From NCBI RefSeq assembly GCF_019219095.1, contig NZ_JAHUWH010000009.1, positions 124,001 through 188,000 of the forward strand: a stretch of 64,000 nt of DNA, read 5' to 3'. Source of the stretch: Acidovorax sp. sic0104 (GTDB lineage Bacteria; Pseudomonadota; Gammaproteobacteria; Burkholderiales; Burkholderiaceae_C). The first letter of the stretch is position 1, and the number at the start of each line of letters is the position of its first letter. The notes below the pieces were generated by a model, which saw nothing but the letters and a program-made list of their open reading frames with translations, was not told where the DNA came from and made no database searches. A program made the translations under genes and the position numbers. Below are positions 46,396 through 55,187 of the stretch, piece after piece.

Positions 46396-46903
46396 GCCTG
46401 CGGAACGCCGCGTTCTGCCGCGACCAGTGACGCGACTGCAGCTCGTCCAGCCGCACCGTTCCGCCGGTCGAGGGTGCGTGCACGAAGCGCCCTTCCCCCA
46501 CATAGATCCCGGCATGGTTGGGCTGGCGGCCCGTGCCGAACACCACCAGGTCGCCGGCACGCAGCTCGCTGCCGTCGATGGGGTATCCCCAGCTGTTGAG
46601 CTGCGCCACCGTGCGGGGCGGCGGCGTGCCCACCTGGTTGCGGTACACGTAGCCGATGAGCCCGCTGCAATCAAAGCCGGAGTCCGGCGTGTTGCCGCCG
46701 TAGCGGTACGGCGTGCCCACCAGGCCCAGAGCGTGAATGGCGATGTCGTGCGCCTGCTCCGCCGTCAGCGGCGGGGTGGTGCGCACCGGGGCCGATGACG
46801 CCGAGGGCCGAGAAGGCGAAGAAGGCCGAGAGGTGCCGCACCCGGCCAGCACCAGCAGGGCGGCGGTGCAGGCGGCAAAAGCCAGGCTGTGAAAAACGCG
46901 CAT
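46391..46903 (-). CDS. NlpC/P60 (C40) family cell-wall peptidase, lipoprotein
   Basis: 170 residues. The N-terminal signal ends in lipobox LAGC (Cys22), so the protein is probably anchored as a lipoprotein. A Pro/Ser-rich linker (~25-45) precedes the catalytic domain: GFDCSGLIGYVY with Cys79, NHAGIYVG with His130 and VHAPSTGG with His142 make the Cys-His-His triad. It should cleave murein cross-links or gamma-D-Glu-diamino acid bonds. The ATG at 46903 is chosen because the signal peptide begins there. Confidence 0.93.
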   Translation of the reverse strand: MRVFHSLAFAACTAALLVLAGCGTSRPSSPSRPSASSAPVRTTPPLTAEQAHDIAIHALGLVGTPYRYGGNTPDSGFDCSGLIGYVYRNQVGTPPPRTVAQLNSWGYPIDGSELRAGDLVVFGTGRQPNHAGIYVGEGRFVHAPSTGGTVRLDELQSRHWSRQNAAFRRP

Positions 46904-46974
46904 GGGCGCAAGGTTAACGGATGGACCGGGCGCCTGCGCGGACTCCGTCCGGGACCTGGGGATATTCAACAAAA

Positions 46975-47013
46975 AAGCTGCCAACGCTCATGGATCAAGC
47001 GCTGGCAGCTATC
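46975..47013 (-). terminator. leuA terminator built from a dispersed repeat
   Basis: On the minus strand AGCTGCCAGCGCT pairs with AGCGTTGGCAGCT (one mismatch) around TGATCCATG and is followed by six T residues. The unit is also a copy of the Comamonadaceae AGCGCTTGATCCATGAGCG repeat. It lies directly after the leuA stop. Confidence 0.9.
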
Positions 47014-47034
47014 TTTTTCATACCAGCCAGAGAC

Positions 47035-48714
47035 CTACGCCACTGCGGCAGCTACCGTGGCCCCGCGCCGCTCGGCGAGCCGGTTGGCCACGCTCACGAT
47101 GGCCTGTACCGACGCCGTCACGATGTTGTGGCTGGCCCCCGCGCCGAAGGTGGAGCCCGCCACGCCTTCGAGCGCCGCTTCCACGATGGCCAGCGCCTGG
47201 GCGTTGGCGCCGGTGCCGGTGGCGCGTTCTTCGTAGTGGTCCACGCGCAGTGGCAGGCCCAGCGCGTCCACCGTGGCGGCAATCGGCCCGTTGCCCTGGC
47301 CGCGCAGATGCTGGCGCGTGCCGTCGATGGTCACGTCGAGCTCGATGCCCTGCCCGTCTTCATCGATCCGGTGGCTGTGGCACACGATGGCCGCCCGGGC
47401 CGGTGCGCGCAGGTAGGTGGCCTGGAAAAGCTCCCACAGTGCCTCGCCGCTCATCTCGCCCTCGCTCGTGTCCGTCTGGCGCTGCACCACGGCGCTGAAC
47501 TCCACCTGCATGCGCCGGGGCATGACCACGCCACGTTCACGTTCCAGCAAGAAGGCAATGCCGCCCTTGCCCGACTGGCTGTTCACCCGGATCACGCTGT
47601 CGTAGGTGCGGCCGAGGTCCGCCGGGTCGATGGGGAGGTACGGCACCTCCCACAAGGCATGAGGGTCCTGCGCGGCAAAGCCCTTCTTGATCGCGTCCTG
47701 GTGCGAGCCCGAGAACGCGGTGAACACCAGGTCGCCCGCGTAGGGGTGGCGCGGGTGCACCGGCAGCGAGGTGCATTCCTCGGCGATGCGCGCCACCGAG
47801 GTGATGTCCGAAAAGTCGAGGTTCGGGTGCACGCCCTGCGTGTACATGTTGAGCGCCAGCGTCACGATGTCCACGTTGCCACAGCGCTCGCCGTTGCCAA
47901 AGAGGCAGCCTTCCACCCGGTCGGCGCCGGCCATCATCGCCAGCTCCGCTGCGGCCACGCCCGTGCCACGGTCGTTATGCGGGTGCACCGAGAGCACGAT
48001 GTGCTCGCGGGGGGCGAGGCGCCGGTCCATCCATTCGATCTGGTCGGCGAACACGTTGGGCGTGGCGTTCTCCACCGTGGTGGGCAGGTTGATGATGATG
48101 GGGCGGCCGGGGCCGGCGTTCCAGGCGGCGACGGCGGTGTGGCAGGCCTTGAGCGACACATCGAGCTCTGTGGCGCTGAAGGTCTCGGGCGAGTACTGCA
48201 GCGTCCACTGCGTGGCGGGCTGCGCATCGGTGAGCTGCTTCAGGTAGCCCACGTGGTGCGCAATCAGCTGCATCACCTGCGTCACGTTCATGCCGAAGAC
48301 GATGCGCCGCCAGGCGGGCGCCGTGGCGTTGTACAGGTGCACGATGGCGCGGGGCGCGCCCTTCACAGCCTCCACCGTGCGCGCGATCAGGTCTTCGCGC
48401 GACTGGGTCATCACCATGATGGTCACGTCGTCGGGGATCAGGTCCTCGTCGATGAGGCGGCGCACGAAGTCGAAGTCGGTCTGCGACGCGGCGGGAAAGC
48501 CGACTTCGATCTCCTTGAAGCCGATGCGCACCAGCTCATGGAAGAGCTTCATCTTGCGCTCGCCGTTCATCGGCTCGAACAGCGCCTGGTTGCCGTCGCG
48601 CAGGTCGGTGGAGAGCCACACGGGCGCGCGGGTGATGCTGCGGGTGGGCCACTGGCGGTCGGGCAATGCGACCGGGGCGATGGGCTGGTACTTGGTGGCG
48701 GGCTTGGCAATCAT
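47035..48714 (-). CDS. leuA: 2-isopropylmalate synthase (long form)
   Basis: 559 residues. The N-terminal part [21 protein letters not shown] carries the first metal motif of long-form Leu[10 protein letters not shown] is the second; the C-terminal LeuA dimer domain (~430-545) contains the leucine-binding [14 protein letters not shown]. It condenses acetyl-CoA with 2-ketoisovalerate, the first step of leucine synthesis, and is usually inhibited by leucine. The start at [12 protein letters not shown] is chosen by family alignment. A leader peptide gene lies 157 bp upstream, indicating leucine attenuation. Confidence 0.96.
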   Translation of the reverse strand: MIAKPATKYQPIAPVALPDRQWPTRSITRAPVWLSTDLRDGNQALFEPMNGERKMKLFHELVRIGFKEIEVGFPAASQTDFDFVRRLIDEDLIPDDVTIMVMTQSREDLIARTVEAVKGAPRAIVHLYNATAPAWRRIVFGMNVTQVMQLIAHHVGYLKQLTDAQPATQWTLQYSPETFSATELDVSLKACHTAVAAWNAGPGRPIIINLPTTVENATPNVFADQIEWMDRRLAPREHIVLSVHPHNDRGTGVAAAELAMMAGADRVEGCLFGNGERCGNVDIVTLALNMYTQGVHPNLDFSDITSVARIAEECTSLPVHPRHPYAGDLVFTAFSGSHQDAIKKGFAAQDPHALWEVPYLPIDPADLGRTYDSVIRVNSQSGKGGIAFLLERERGVVMPRRMQVEFSAVVQRQTDTSEGEMSGEALWELFQATYLRAPARAAIVCHSHRIDEDGQGIELDVTIDGTRQHLRGQGNGPIAATVDALGLPLRVDHYEERATGTGANAQALAIVEAALEGVAGSTFGAGASHNIVTASVQAIVSVANRLAERRGATVAAAVA

Positions 48715-48795
48715 GAGAGGCTCCACGAACGGTGTGCGGTGCGCGTCGTGCGCACTGCATCGGGTCAAACGAAATTAAAACGTGTGACATCCCCT

Positions 48796-48823
48796 GCAGC
48801 CCTTTGCAAGAGTGCAAAGGCTG
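48796..48823 (-). promoter_or_regulatory. Stem-loop in the leuA leader (candidate attenuator element)
   Basis: CCTTTGCA and TGCAAAGG form an 8-bp stem around a 4-base loop, extended by CAGC/CTG with one bulge. On the minus strand it is followed after 16 bases by TTTTAATTT, too far for a textbook intrinsic terminator. Upstream CCCCTG (near 48840) can pair with CAGGGG at 48796-48791, giving alternative folds as attenuation requires. The exact terminator/antiterminator assignment is not settled. Confidence 0.5.
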
Positions 48824-48870
48824 GTTCGCGGGCCGGGGTCAGGGGGAGATCAGGTGTTGCGCTGAGCGGA

Positions 48871-48957
48871 TCAGGCAACGATGGTGGCGAACGCAGGCAG
48901 ACCCCGGCCAGGCACTAGGCCTAGCGATAGGGTGGATAGGAGCATGCTGCGTTGCAT
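48871..48957 (-). CDS. leuL: leu leader peptide (leucine attenuation)
   Basis: 28 residues beginning MQRSMLLSTLSLGLVPG. Six of 28 codons are leucine, and four of them within codons 7-14 are CTA, a codon that is scarce in this GC-rich genome. Such clustered rare Leu codons are the hallmark of leu leader peptides, where ribosome stalling decides whether leuA is transcribed. No Shine-Dalgarno site precedes the ATG, which lies 9 bases below a predicted -10; the leader may be translated from a leaderless mRNA. The stop lies 157 bp before leuA. Confidence 0.85.
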   Translation of the reverse strand: MQRSMLLSTLSLGLVPGRGLPAFATIVA

Positions 48958-48966
48958 AGGTGGGCA

Positions 48967-48996
48967 AAGATAGCACAGCCTTGCTGCAGCGCGCAA
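48967..48996 (-). promoter_or_regulatory. Predicted leu leader promoter
   Basis: -35 TTGCGC (48996-48991), 18-bp spacer and an extended -10 TGCTATCTT (its TATCTT at 48972-48967). The predicted start point is 1-3 bases before the leader ATG. Confidence 0.55.
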
Positions 48997-49044
48997 CAAT
49001 TCAAATGAAAAATGCCGCTGCCGTGCTGAGGATCTGCGCGGGAA

Positions 49045-49080
49045 GCTATGAAAAATATAGCGTTTTCTGCTGCTAGCATG
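49045..49080. repeat. Dispersed Comamonadaceae repeat, short copy
   Basis: GAAGCTATGAAAAATATAGC and GTTTTCTGCTGCTAGC share the GCTAT...ATAGC core of the family. It lies between the divergent leu leader and DGPF genes. The hairpin GCTAT...ATAGC could separate them. Confidence 0.6.
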
Positions 49081-49143
49081 GCGCACGCCACGCAGGCGTG
49101 GTCCCTCCATCCGTCCGTGCCCCGATCTTCAGGAGACTTCTTC

Positions 49144-49524
49144 ATGCCTTTCATGCTGCTCATCATGGAACCCCACGGCCAGCGGGCCGAGCGCGGCCTG
49201 GCAGGCGGGCAGGAGGCCTACGCGCGCATGCAGCGCTTCGGCGAGGGCCTGGCCGCGCGTGGCATCCTGCGCGCCAGCGAGTCGCTGGCTTCCACCGAGC
49301 AGGCCGTGCGCCTGCAGGTACACGGCGGGCAGCCGCGGCTGGTGGACGGCCCTTTCGCCGAGACGAAGGAGATGGTGGGCGGGTTCTTCCTGCTCGACTG
49401 CGCCACGCGCGACGAGGCCGTGGCCATCGCCCGTGATTGCCCGGCCGCCGAGTGGGCCACGATCGAGGTGCGCGAGGTGGCGCCCTGCTACCACGGCAGC
49501 GGTCCGGCGGACTCAGGCAGGTAG
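49144..49524 (+). CDS. DGPF (YCII-related) domain protein
   Basis: 126 residues. MLLIMEPHG at the start and RLVDGPFAETKEMVGGFFLL in the middle carry the DGPF motif that names the group. Such proteins accompany ECF42 sigma factors in many genomes. AGGAGA lies 8 bases before the start. A second member and an ECF42-type sigma gene lie 4-6 kb downstream, separated by the large WG-repeat gene on the other strand. The biochemical function is not known. Confidence 0.88.
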   Translation: MPFMLLIMEPHGQRAERGLAGGQEAYARMQRFGEGLAARGILRASESLASTEQAVRLQVHGGQPRLVDGPFAETKEMVGGFFLLDCATRDEAVAIARDCPAAEWATIEVREVAPCYHGSGPADSGR

Positions 49525-49528
49525 CCCC

Positions 49529-52500
49529 TCAGTCACCCGCGCTGCGCGCCGCGTACGCCAACCCTACACGGCGGTATAGCCGGCGCCAGACGAAGACATA
49601 GACCACGACCACCAGGGCCGTGAGTGCGAGGGCCGCACTGGCGGGGGTGGCAAAGAGGAAGCGCCAGGCCCAGTACGCGTCGGCAAACCCCATGAGCGCA
49701 AAGGTGAGCAGGCCGATCCAGGGGCCTTCTGCGCGCCACGCTGCCACCGACACGAACGCGTGGCCCACCAGGGCCGACAGGCCCAGCAGCAGATTGGCCA
49801 CGAGCGCCAGCACCGCGCGCTGTTCGAACCAGCCGGCCAGGCCGCGCAGCGTGGGCGGCTCACTGGACTTGGCGGTCACGGCCGCCTGCACCATGAACGC
49901 GGCCACCATGCCCTTGTGCTGCAGCCGGCGCGCGGCTGTGTCCTGGCCCTTGAGCGCAGACTCGACCAGGCGGCGGCTGAGCCAGTGGCCGACGCCGCCG
50001 GAGCCTGGGCCGTCGCCGTCTTCATCGTCGCGCGGCAGGCGCGCGGCGGCTGCCTGGGCATCGGCGCGCAGCGTTTCGGGCACATGCTCGAGCGCGCTGT
50101 TGCTGCTGTCGCGCAGCGCATGGGCGCACACGGCCACGCTGCGCAGCGCGGGTGGCACCTGCGCCAGGCGCCAGCCGCCGTCGCGCACATGCTCGATGCA
50201 GGCTTCTTCGCTGAGCATCGCGGCGGGGATCTGGTCGAAGTCCTTCACGCCCTGGCGCAGGGCCGCGGCATACCGCGCGGGTGTCATCAGGCGCTTGGGC
50301 ACGAAGCGCACCGCATCCTCGTCTGCGGCCAGTGCGGCGTCCACCATGGCGTGGGTGATGCGTTCGCGCGGTACATCGGCCAGCGTGCGCGGGTGCGAGG
50401 CAAGCTGCGCGATCAGCGTGGCGTCGTCGGCCGCTTGGGCCTGGGCTTGGGCCAGGGACTGCAGCCAGCGCGTGTCTTCATCGCTGTCCCATTGCGCGGT
50501 GTAGGGCGACTGCAGCGACAGCACGGTGGAGGCTTCGAGCGCCGCCTCCTGCGTGCGCCCCAGGGCGCGCAGGCTGCTTGCCAGGATGTAGTGCGCGTGC
50601 TCTTCGTGGCGCACGCGGTCCCGGCCCAGCCGGGCATCGGCCATCGCGCCTTCGTGGTCGCCAGCCCACAGCCGCACCCAGGCGCGCTGCACGTGCCAGT
50701 GGCTGCCATCGCGCGGCTCGCCCTCCTGGCGCGCCTGAGCCAGGTCGTCCTCGATCAGCCGCGTGGTCACTTCCTCGCGCAGTGCGGCAGGCACGGCGGG
50801 GAACATGTCCCAGCGCTCCTTCAGTGCGGCCACGCACACGTCGGGGGTGCGCAGCGGCGCAGGGATCTTGTCCAGCGACAGGCCGTTGGCGCGCGCCGAC
50901 GCCAGGCACAGCGCCGGGGTCAGCAGTTCCGCAGGGATGTGCTCGATCAGGCAACCGTAGTCGTGCCGCACGGCGCGCTCGGCCAGCGCGGGCGTGATCT
51001 TGCGCGGGTCGATGTAGCTGATGTTGTAGATGTCGGCTTGCAGCGCAGCCTGCTCCACCGCATCGGTGCGCAGCCAGTGCGCCAGGTCCTTGAGCGGCGC
51101 CTGGGCGCGCACGGCCTTGAGCGCCAGCTCGGGCGTGAGCAGGCAGCCCCAGATGTCGCACAGGCTGTTGTGGTCCCAGTGGGTGGGGATGCGGCTGTTG
51201 CGCTCGTCGCGCCAGTCCCACTCGGGCTGGCCGGCATACAAACTGCGCGCCAGGGCCAGTGCCTCGGCCGTCATGCACTCGGGTGGAATGTCGGCGGCTT
51301 CGCGCAGGCCCGCGCGCACCAGGGCCGCGAGCCGCTCGGGCGTCTGCCAGGCGGGCGGGACATGTTCCAGTGCGGCGACGTTCGCAGCCAGCGCGGCGTC
51401 CACCATGGCATCGTCCAGCCAAGGGGCGGGCACGTGGGCGATGGCGTAGCGGTCACTCTGCACCGCTTGCAGCCATTCGCCGCGTGTCTGTGGCAGACGC
51501 TGGGGCGGGATGTCGTCCGGGGGCTGGCTGTGCAGCGCGGGGCCGTCGCTGTCTGTGCCATCGGGCTGGTCGGTGTCACCGGGGGCGGCGGCAACCGGCG
51601 CGGCCGTGCGGGTGCGCTGGGCCAACTGCAGCGCATCGATGCTGGGTGCGGCCATCAGCCACAGCTCCCACCACACGTCGCCATCGCCCGAGTCGGAGTG
51701 CTTGTACAGCGTGAGCCACTGCTCGCGCGATTCATGCAGCGCGCCGCTGTCGGCCGCCAGCGGCTTGGCCAGCGCCACGGGCCAGGCCTGGGTGTAGTCG
51801 CCCCGTCGGTGCCAGGGTGCGGCGTGTTCGGGGTTGGGGTCGCAGGCGCCGAAGCGCGCAGTCAGTTGCTGCACCATGGCCACGCGTGCTTCGTCCACCG
51901 TGCGGTTGAGGTCGGTGCACAAGAATTCGTACGGACCGTTGTGCGACTCGCTCAGGTAGGCGCGCATCACGCGGCGCACCACCACCGTGCGGGCCGCTTG
52001 CACCTGGCCGGGCTCCTGGTCTTCGTCGGAATCGCCATCGCCGTCCTCACCGTCCACGGGCTCGTCGGGCGCGAGTTCATCGCCCGCGGCCAGGCGGTGC
52101 AGCCGCGCTTCCGCGTCGGCCAGCAGGTCCAGCGCCAGCGGCACGATGCCGTCCAGCGTTTCCAGGTTTTCCAGGTGGTCGGTCAGCGGCGCGTTGAAGA
52201 ACGGGCCCGGGGGCCAGCAGTTCTCGCGCACGCCGCTGCGCCACAGCGGTGTGCCGGCCGCGTCGAGCAGGGCCACCTGCTGCCCGTCGTAGTGGGCGCG
52301 CCAGGTGATGACGCCTTCGCCGTCGATGAAGGCCAGTTGCCCGTCGCGCGTGAGAAACGGCGCGAGCGGCGTGTCCGGTTGTTGCGCCACCAGCCACCCA
52401 TCGCCGTCGGTCAGGGGCTCCAGCAGATGCTCGGGCGCGGGGACAAAGCGGCCGTCGGGGTGCAGAAGCCCCCATCGCGCCGCGTCTGCAGCGCCGCTGC

Positions 52501-53473
52501 GGGTGGCGGCGGTGCGCACCACGGCGTAGCAGCTTTCGGTGGAGAAATCCGCGCCGTAGCTCAGCGGCGGCGCGGGCAGCGGCGTGCCGTCTGCCATGAG
52601 AAAGCTCGTGCCGTCGTAGCTGTTGGCGGCCACGCCGCACGCCATGCGCGGCGAGAGGTGGCGCCCGCCCTTGACCACCACCTTGCCGCGTTCATTGAGG
52701 TAGCCGTGGCCGTTCTCCCAGGCGTTGGGTTCGTCGAAGAAGGCCAGGCCCTCGGCGTTGAAGGCGTCGATGCGCGGGTAGCGCGGCTGCAGCACCCAAT
52801 GGCCCTTGGCGTCGATGAGTCCGTAGAGGTCTCCGTCCAGCGAGGCCGCGGTCGTGGCCGACTCGCCGAAGGGCCGTGCGTCGCGAAAGCGCGGCTCGAT
52901 CACCCAGCGGCCCGTGCCGTCCACGAAGCCGTGGGTGCGCTCGTTGCGGGATTTCTTCCACAGCGTGGCGCGCGCCAGGCCGTTGGCGCCGAAAGCGCCC
53001 AGCTCATGAAAGACCTCGTCGCAGGTGGTGCGGCCGGTGCGGTTGATGATGCGCCAGGCATCCTGCCCCACCTGCACCGCGCTCAGGCCGTGGCGAAACG
53101 GCTGGGCATTGTCGAAGGCGGGCGGGATGACCACCGTGCCGGTCAGGTCGATGAAGCCCCAGCGCCCGCCCTCGCTAAAGCGCGCCAGGCCGTCTTCGGA
53201 AAAGCTGCGGGCGTTGTGCAGCGTGGGCGGTACGCGCCAGTGGCCCTCGCCGTCGATGTAGCCCCACAGCCCTTGGGCGGCCCGGGCCGCGCCGATCCAT
53301 CCTCCGCGGCCGTCGGCCCAGAAACGCAGCACCTCGGCCAGGCCCTCAGGCGGCACCACCGCGCGGCCCGGGTGGACGATGAGCAGTGCCAGGGTCTGGT
53401 GGCTGGGTTCCAGCGGAATGCTGGCCAGCCACGGGGGTGTCGGTTCGGAGTCTGTGTCGGTGTCGCTGGTCAT
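49529..53473 (-). CDS. WG-repeat / DUF4116-like repeat membrane protein
   Basis: 1314 residues, modular. The first ~350 residues hold WG/beta repeats (WGYIDGEGHWRVPPT, WGFIDLTGTVVIPP, HGFVDGTGRWVIEPRF, YGLIDAKGHWVLQPRY). A middle part (~450-620) is acidic and unlike any family I recognise. From ~640 to ~900 come ~30-residue helical repeats (YAIAHVPAPWLDDAMVDAAL, DYGCLIEHIPAELLTPALC) of the DUF4116 kind, with a TPR-like portion (~930-1010) and more such repeats. The C-terminal ~130 residues contain about three membrane spans (LVANLLLGLSALVGHAFVSV, LLTFALMGFADAYWAW, LTALVVVVYVFVW). Function unknown; probably a membrane-anchored scaffold or signalling surface. The ATG at 53473 is chosen over a longer frame. 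Confidence 0.8.
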   Translation of the reverse strand: MTSDTDTDSEPTPPWLASIPLEPSHQTLALLIVHPGRAVVPPEGLAEVLRFWADGRGGWIGAARAAQGLWGYIDGEGHWRVPPTLHNARSFSEDGLARFSEGGRWGFIDLTGTVVIPPAFDNAQPFRHGLSAVQVGQDAWRIINRTGRTTCDEVFHELGAFGANGLARATLWKKSRNERTHGFVDGTGRWVIEPRFRDARPFGESATTAASLDGDLYGLIDAKGHWVLQPRYPRIDAFNAEGLAFFDEPNAWENGHGYLNERGKVVVKGGRHLSPRMACGVAANSYDGTSFLMADGTPLPAPPLSYGADFSTESCYAVVRTAATRSGAADAARWGLLHPDGRFVPAPEHLLEPLTDGDGWLVAQQPDTPLAPFLTRDGQLAFIDGEGVITWRAHYDGQQVALLDAAGTPLWRSGVRENCWPPGPFFNAPLTDHLENLETLDGIVPLALDLLADAEARLHRLAAGDELAPDEPVDGEDGDGDSDEDQEPGQVQAARTVVVRRVMRAYLSESHNGPYEFLCTDLNRTVDEARVAMVQQLTARFGACDPNPEHAAPWHRRGDYTQAWPVALAKPLAADSGALHESREQWLTLYKHSDSGDGDVWWELWLMAAPSIDALQLAQRTRTAAPVAAAPGDTDQPDGTDSDGPALHSQPPDDIPPQRLPQTRGEWLQAVQSDRYAIAHVPAPWLDDAMVDAALAANVAALEHVPPAWQTPERLAALVRAGLREAADIPPECMTAEALALARSLYAGQPEWDWRDERNSRIPTHWDHNSLCDIWGCLLTPELALKAVRAQAPLKDLAHWLRTDAVEQAALQADIYNISYIDPRKITPALAERAVRHDYGCLIEHIPAELLTPALCLASARANGLSLDKIPAPLRTPDVCVAALKERWDMFPAVPAALREEVTTRLIEDDLAQARQEGEPRDGSHWHVQRAWVRLWAGDHEGAMADARLGRDRVRHEEHAHYILASSLRALGRTQEAALEASTVLSLQSPYTAQWDSDEDTRWLQSLAQAQAQAADDATLIAQLASHPRTLADVPRERITHAMVDAALAADEDAVRFVPKRLMTPARYAAALRQGVKDFDQIPAAMLSEEACIEHVRDGGWRLAQVPPALRSVAVCAHALRDSSNSALEHVPETLRADAQAAAARLPRDDEDGDGPGSGGVGHWLSRRLVESALKGQDTAARRLQHKGMVAAFMVQAAVTAKSSEPPTLRGLAGWFEQRAVLALVANLLLGLSALVGHAFVSVAAWRAEGPWIGLLTFALMGFADAYWAWRFLFATPASAALALTALVVVVYVFVWRRLYRRVGLAYAARSAGD

Positions 53474-53714
53474 TGTTGGCAGGGGTCCCTCGCGGGGCAT
53501 CCTAACGATGCATATCGCGATGACCCGTAACCATTTGCACGGCTTGGCAGATACGCCACATCAGCCCCTCGCACAGGGGCGCGCAGAGATTTTTCTACGT
53601 AGAAACCCGCAATTTGCAGACGGCGTGTCGATCTTGCGCAGGCTCGTTCGTCGTGCACATGAAGGCCAGCCATTCGCTTCGGCCCTCACCCCGAACCTTT
53701 GCCAGGAGAACCCC

Positions 53715-54128
53715 ATGCGATTCATGATCATCGTGAAAGCCACAGCAGAATCCGAGCGTGGCGACATGCCTACCGAACCCCTGATGGCCGCCATGGCCCG
53801 CTACCACGAAGAACTGGCGCAGGCAGGCGTGCTGCTGGACGCCAGCGGCCTCAAGCCCAGCACGCAGGGCTGGCGCGTGCGCTACGGTGCTGCCGGTGCG
53901 CGGACCGTCACCGATGGCCCCTTCACCGAGACCAAGGAACTCATTGCCGGGTACAAGCTGATCCAGGTGCGCAGCCGCGACGAGGCGCTGGAATGGACCC
54001 GCCGCTTCCCCAACCCCCGCGGCGAGGGCCTGGCGGCCGAGATCGAGGTGCGCCCCCTGTACGAGATGGAGGACTTTGCCGCCGTGCAGGGCGTGGAGCA
54101 CTTTCGCGAACTCGAAGCCCGCGGCTGA
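53715..54128 (+). CDS. DGPF (YCII-related) domain protein
   Basis: 137 residues. MRFMIIVKATAESERGD and RTVTDGPFTETKELIAGYKL carry the DGPF motif. It is the first gene of a co-directional cluster with an SRPBCC protein, a VOC protein and an ECF42-type sigma factor. AGGAGAA lies upstream of the start. Function unknown; a partner of the sigma factor is the usual proposal. Confidence 0.9.
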   Translation: MRFMIIVKATAESERGDMPTEPLMAAMARYHEELAQAGVLLDASGLKPSTQGWRVRYGAAGARTVTDGPFTETKELIAGYKLIQVRSRDEALEWTRRFPNPRGEGLAAEIEVRPLYEMEDFAAVQGVEHFRELEARG

Positions 54129-54155
54129 CACCCCGCCTGCCCTGGAGCCATCGCC

Positions 54156-54695
54156 ATGATCAAGACCATCGCCCTCGTGCTGCTCGCCGCCCTGGCGCTG
54201 CTGCTGGCCTACGCCGCCACCCGCCCCGACACCTTCCGCGTGGAACGCAGCCGCGTGATCACGGCCCCGCCCGAGCGCGTGTACGGGCTGATCCACGACC
54301 TGCGCCAGTTCAACACCTGGAACCCGTACGAACGCAAGGACCCCGCCATCCAGGGCGAGTACAGCGCCAACACGGCCGGGCCTGGCGCGCGCTACGCCTG
54401 GCAGGGCGACAAGGTGGGCACCGGCAGCATGGAGATCGTGGAGGCCACGGCGCCCCGCCGCGTGGGCATGAAGCTCGACTTCGTCAAACCCTTCGAAGCC
54501 CACAACCAGGTCGAGTTCACGCTGCAGCCCGAAGGCGCGGACGCCACCCGCGTCACCTGGACCATGCAGGGCCCTGTGCCCTACCTCGCCAAGATCGCGC
54601 ACCTGCTCTTCAACATGGACCGCATGGTGGGGCAGGACTTCGAGGACGGACTGGCCAACCTGCAGGCCGTGGCGTTGGGCCAACCCGCAGCGTGA
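54156..54695 (+). CDS. SRPBCC/START-fold protein
   Basis: 179 residues. An N-terminal hydrophobic segment (IALVLLAALALLLAYAATRP) could be a membrane anchor or signal. The rest has the helix-grip pattern: ERSRVITAPPERVYGLIHDL, FNTWNPYERKDPAIQGEYS, VGMKLDFVKPFEAHNQVEFTL and WTMQGPVPYLAKI. It lies 27 bp after the DGPF gene. It may bind a hydrophobic ligand; nothing more is indicated. Confidence 0.85.
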   Translation: MIKTIALVLLAALALLLAYAATRPDTFRVERSRVITAPPERVYGLIHDLRQFNTWNPYERKDPAIQGEYSANTAGPGARYAWQGDKVGTGSMEIVEATAPRRVGMKLDFVKPFEAHNQVEFTLQPEGADATRVTWTMQGPVPYLAKIAHLLFNMDRMVGQDFEDGLANLQAVALGQPAA

Positions 54696-54760
54696 AACCC
54701 GCCACCCCTTTGCCAAAGCATTCGTTTCCCTTTACCTTCACACCCCTTCAGGAGCCTCTC

Positions 54761-55168
54761 ATGCACAAGCAAATCTTCGTGAACCTGCCCATCGAGAACA
54801 TGGCCCGCTCGCAGGCGTTCTTTCGCGCACTGGGCTACGAGTTCAACCCCGACTTCACCAACGAACAGGGTGCCTGCCTGGTGGTGGGCGAGAACCTTTT
54901 CGTGATGCTGCTGGTCAAGGATTTCTACCAGACCTTCACCACCAAGGCGATCGCCGATGCACGCACCACGTCGGAAGTGCTGGTGTGCTTTTCCTGCGAC
55001 AGCCGCGAAGAAGTCGACGCCCTCGTCGCCAAGGCCGTGGCGGCCGGGGGCACTTCGCCCCGCCCCGTGCAGGACCTGGGCTTCATGTACTCGCACAGCT
55101 TCGACGACCTCGATGGCCACAGCTGGGAGTTCGTGCACATGGTGGATGCCAGCAAGGCGCTGGGCTGA
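54761..55168 (+). CDS. VOC (glyoxalase/dioxygenase-fold) family protein
   Basis: 135 residues. IFVNLPIENMARSQAFFRALGYEFNPDF begins the fold, and GFMYSHSFDDLDGHSWEFVHM carries the C-terminal metal-site Glu. Proteins of this exact type (PhnB/lactoylglutathione-lyase-like) are common next to DGPF and ECF42 genes. AGGAG is 8 bases upstream. Enzymatic role unknown. Confidence 0.9.
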   Translation: MHKQIFVNLPIENMARSQAFFRALGYEFNPDFTNEQGACLVVGENLFVMLLVKDFYQTFTTKAIADARTTSEVLVCFSCDSREEVDALVAKAVAAGGTSPRPVQDLGFMYSHSFDDLDGHSWEFVHMVDASKALG

Positions 55169-55187
55169 GCGTTCACCGAGGCCGCCG

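Noticed and set aside
49760-53530. 1256-codon plus-strand frame opposite the WG-repeat gene
   Set aside because: Shadow frame; no domains, while the minus-strand product has clear repeats and membrane spans.
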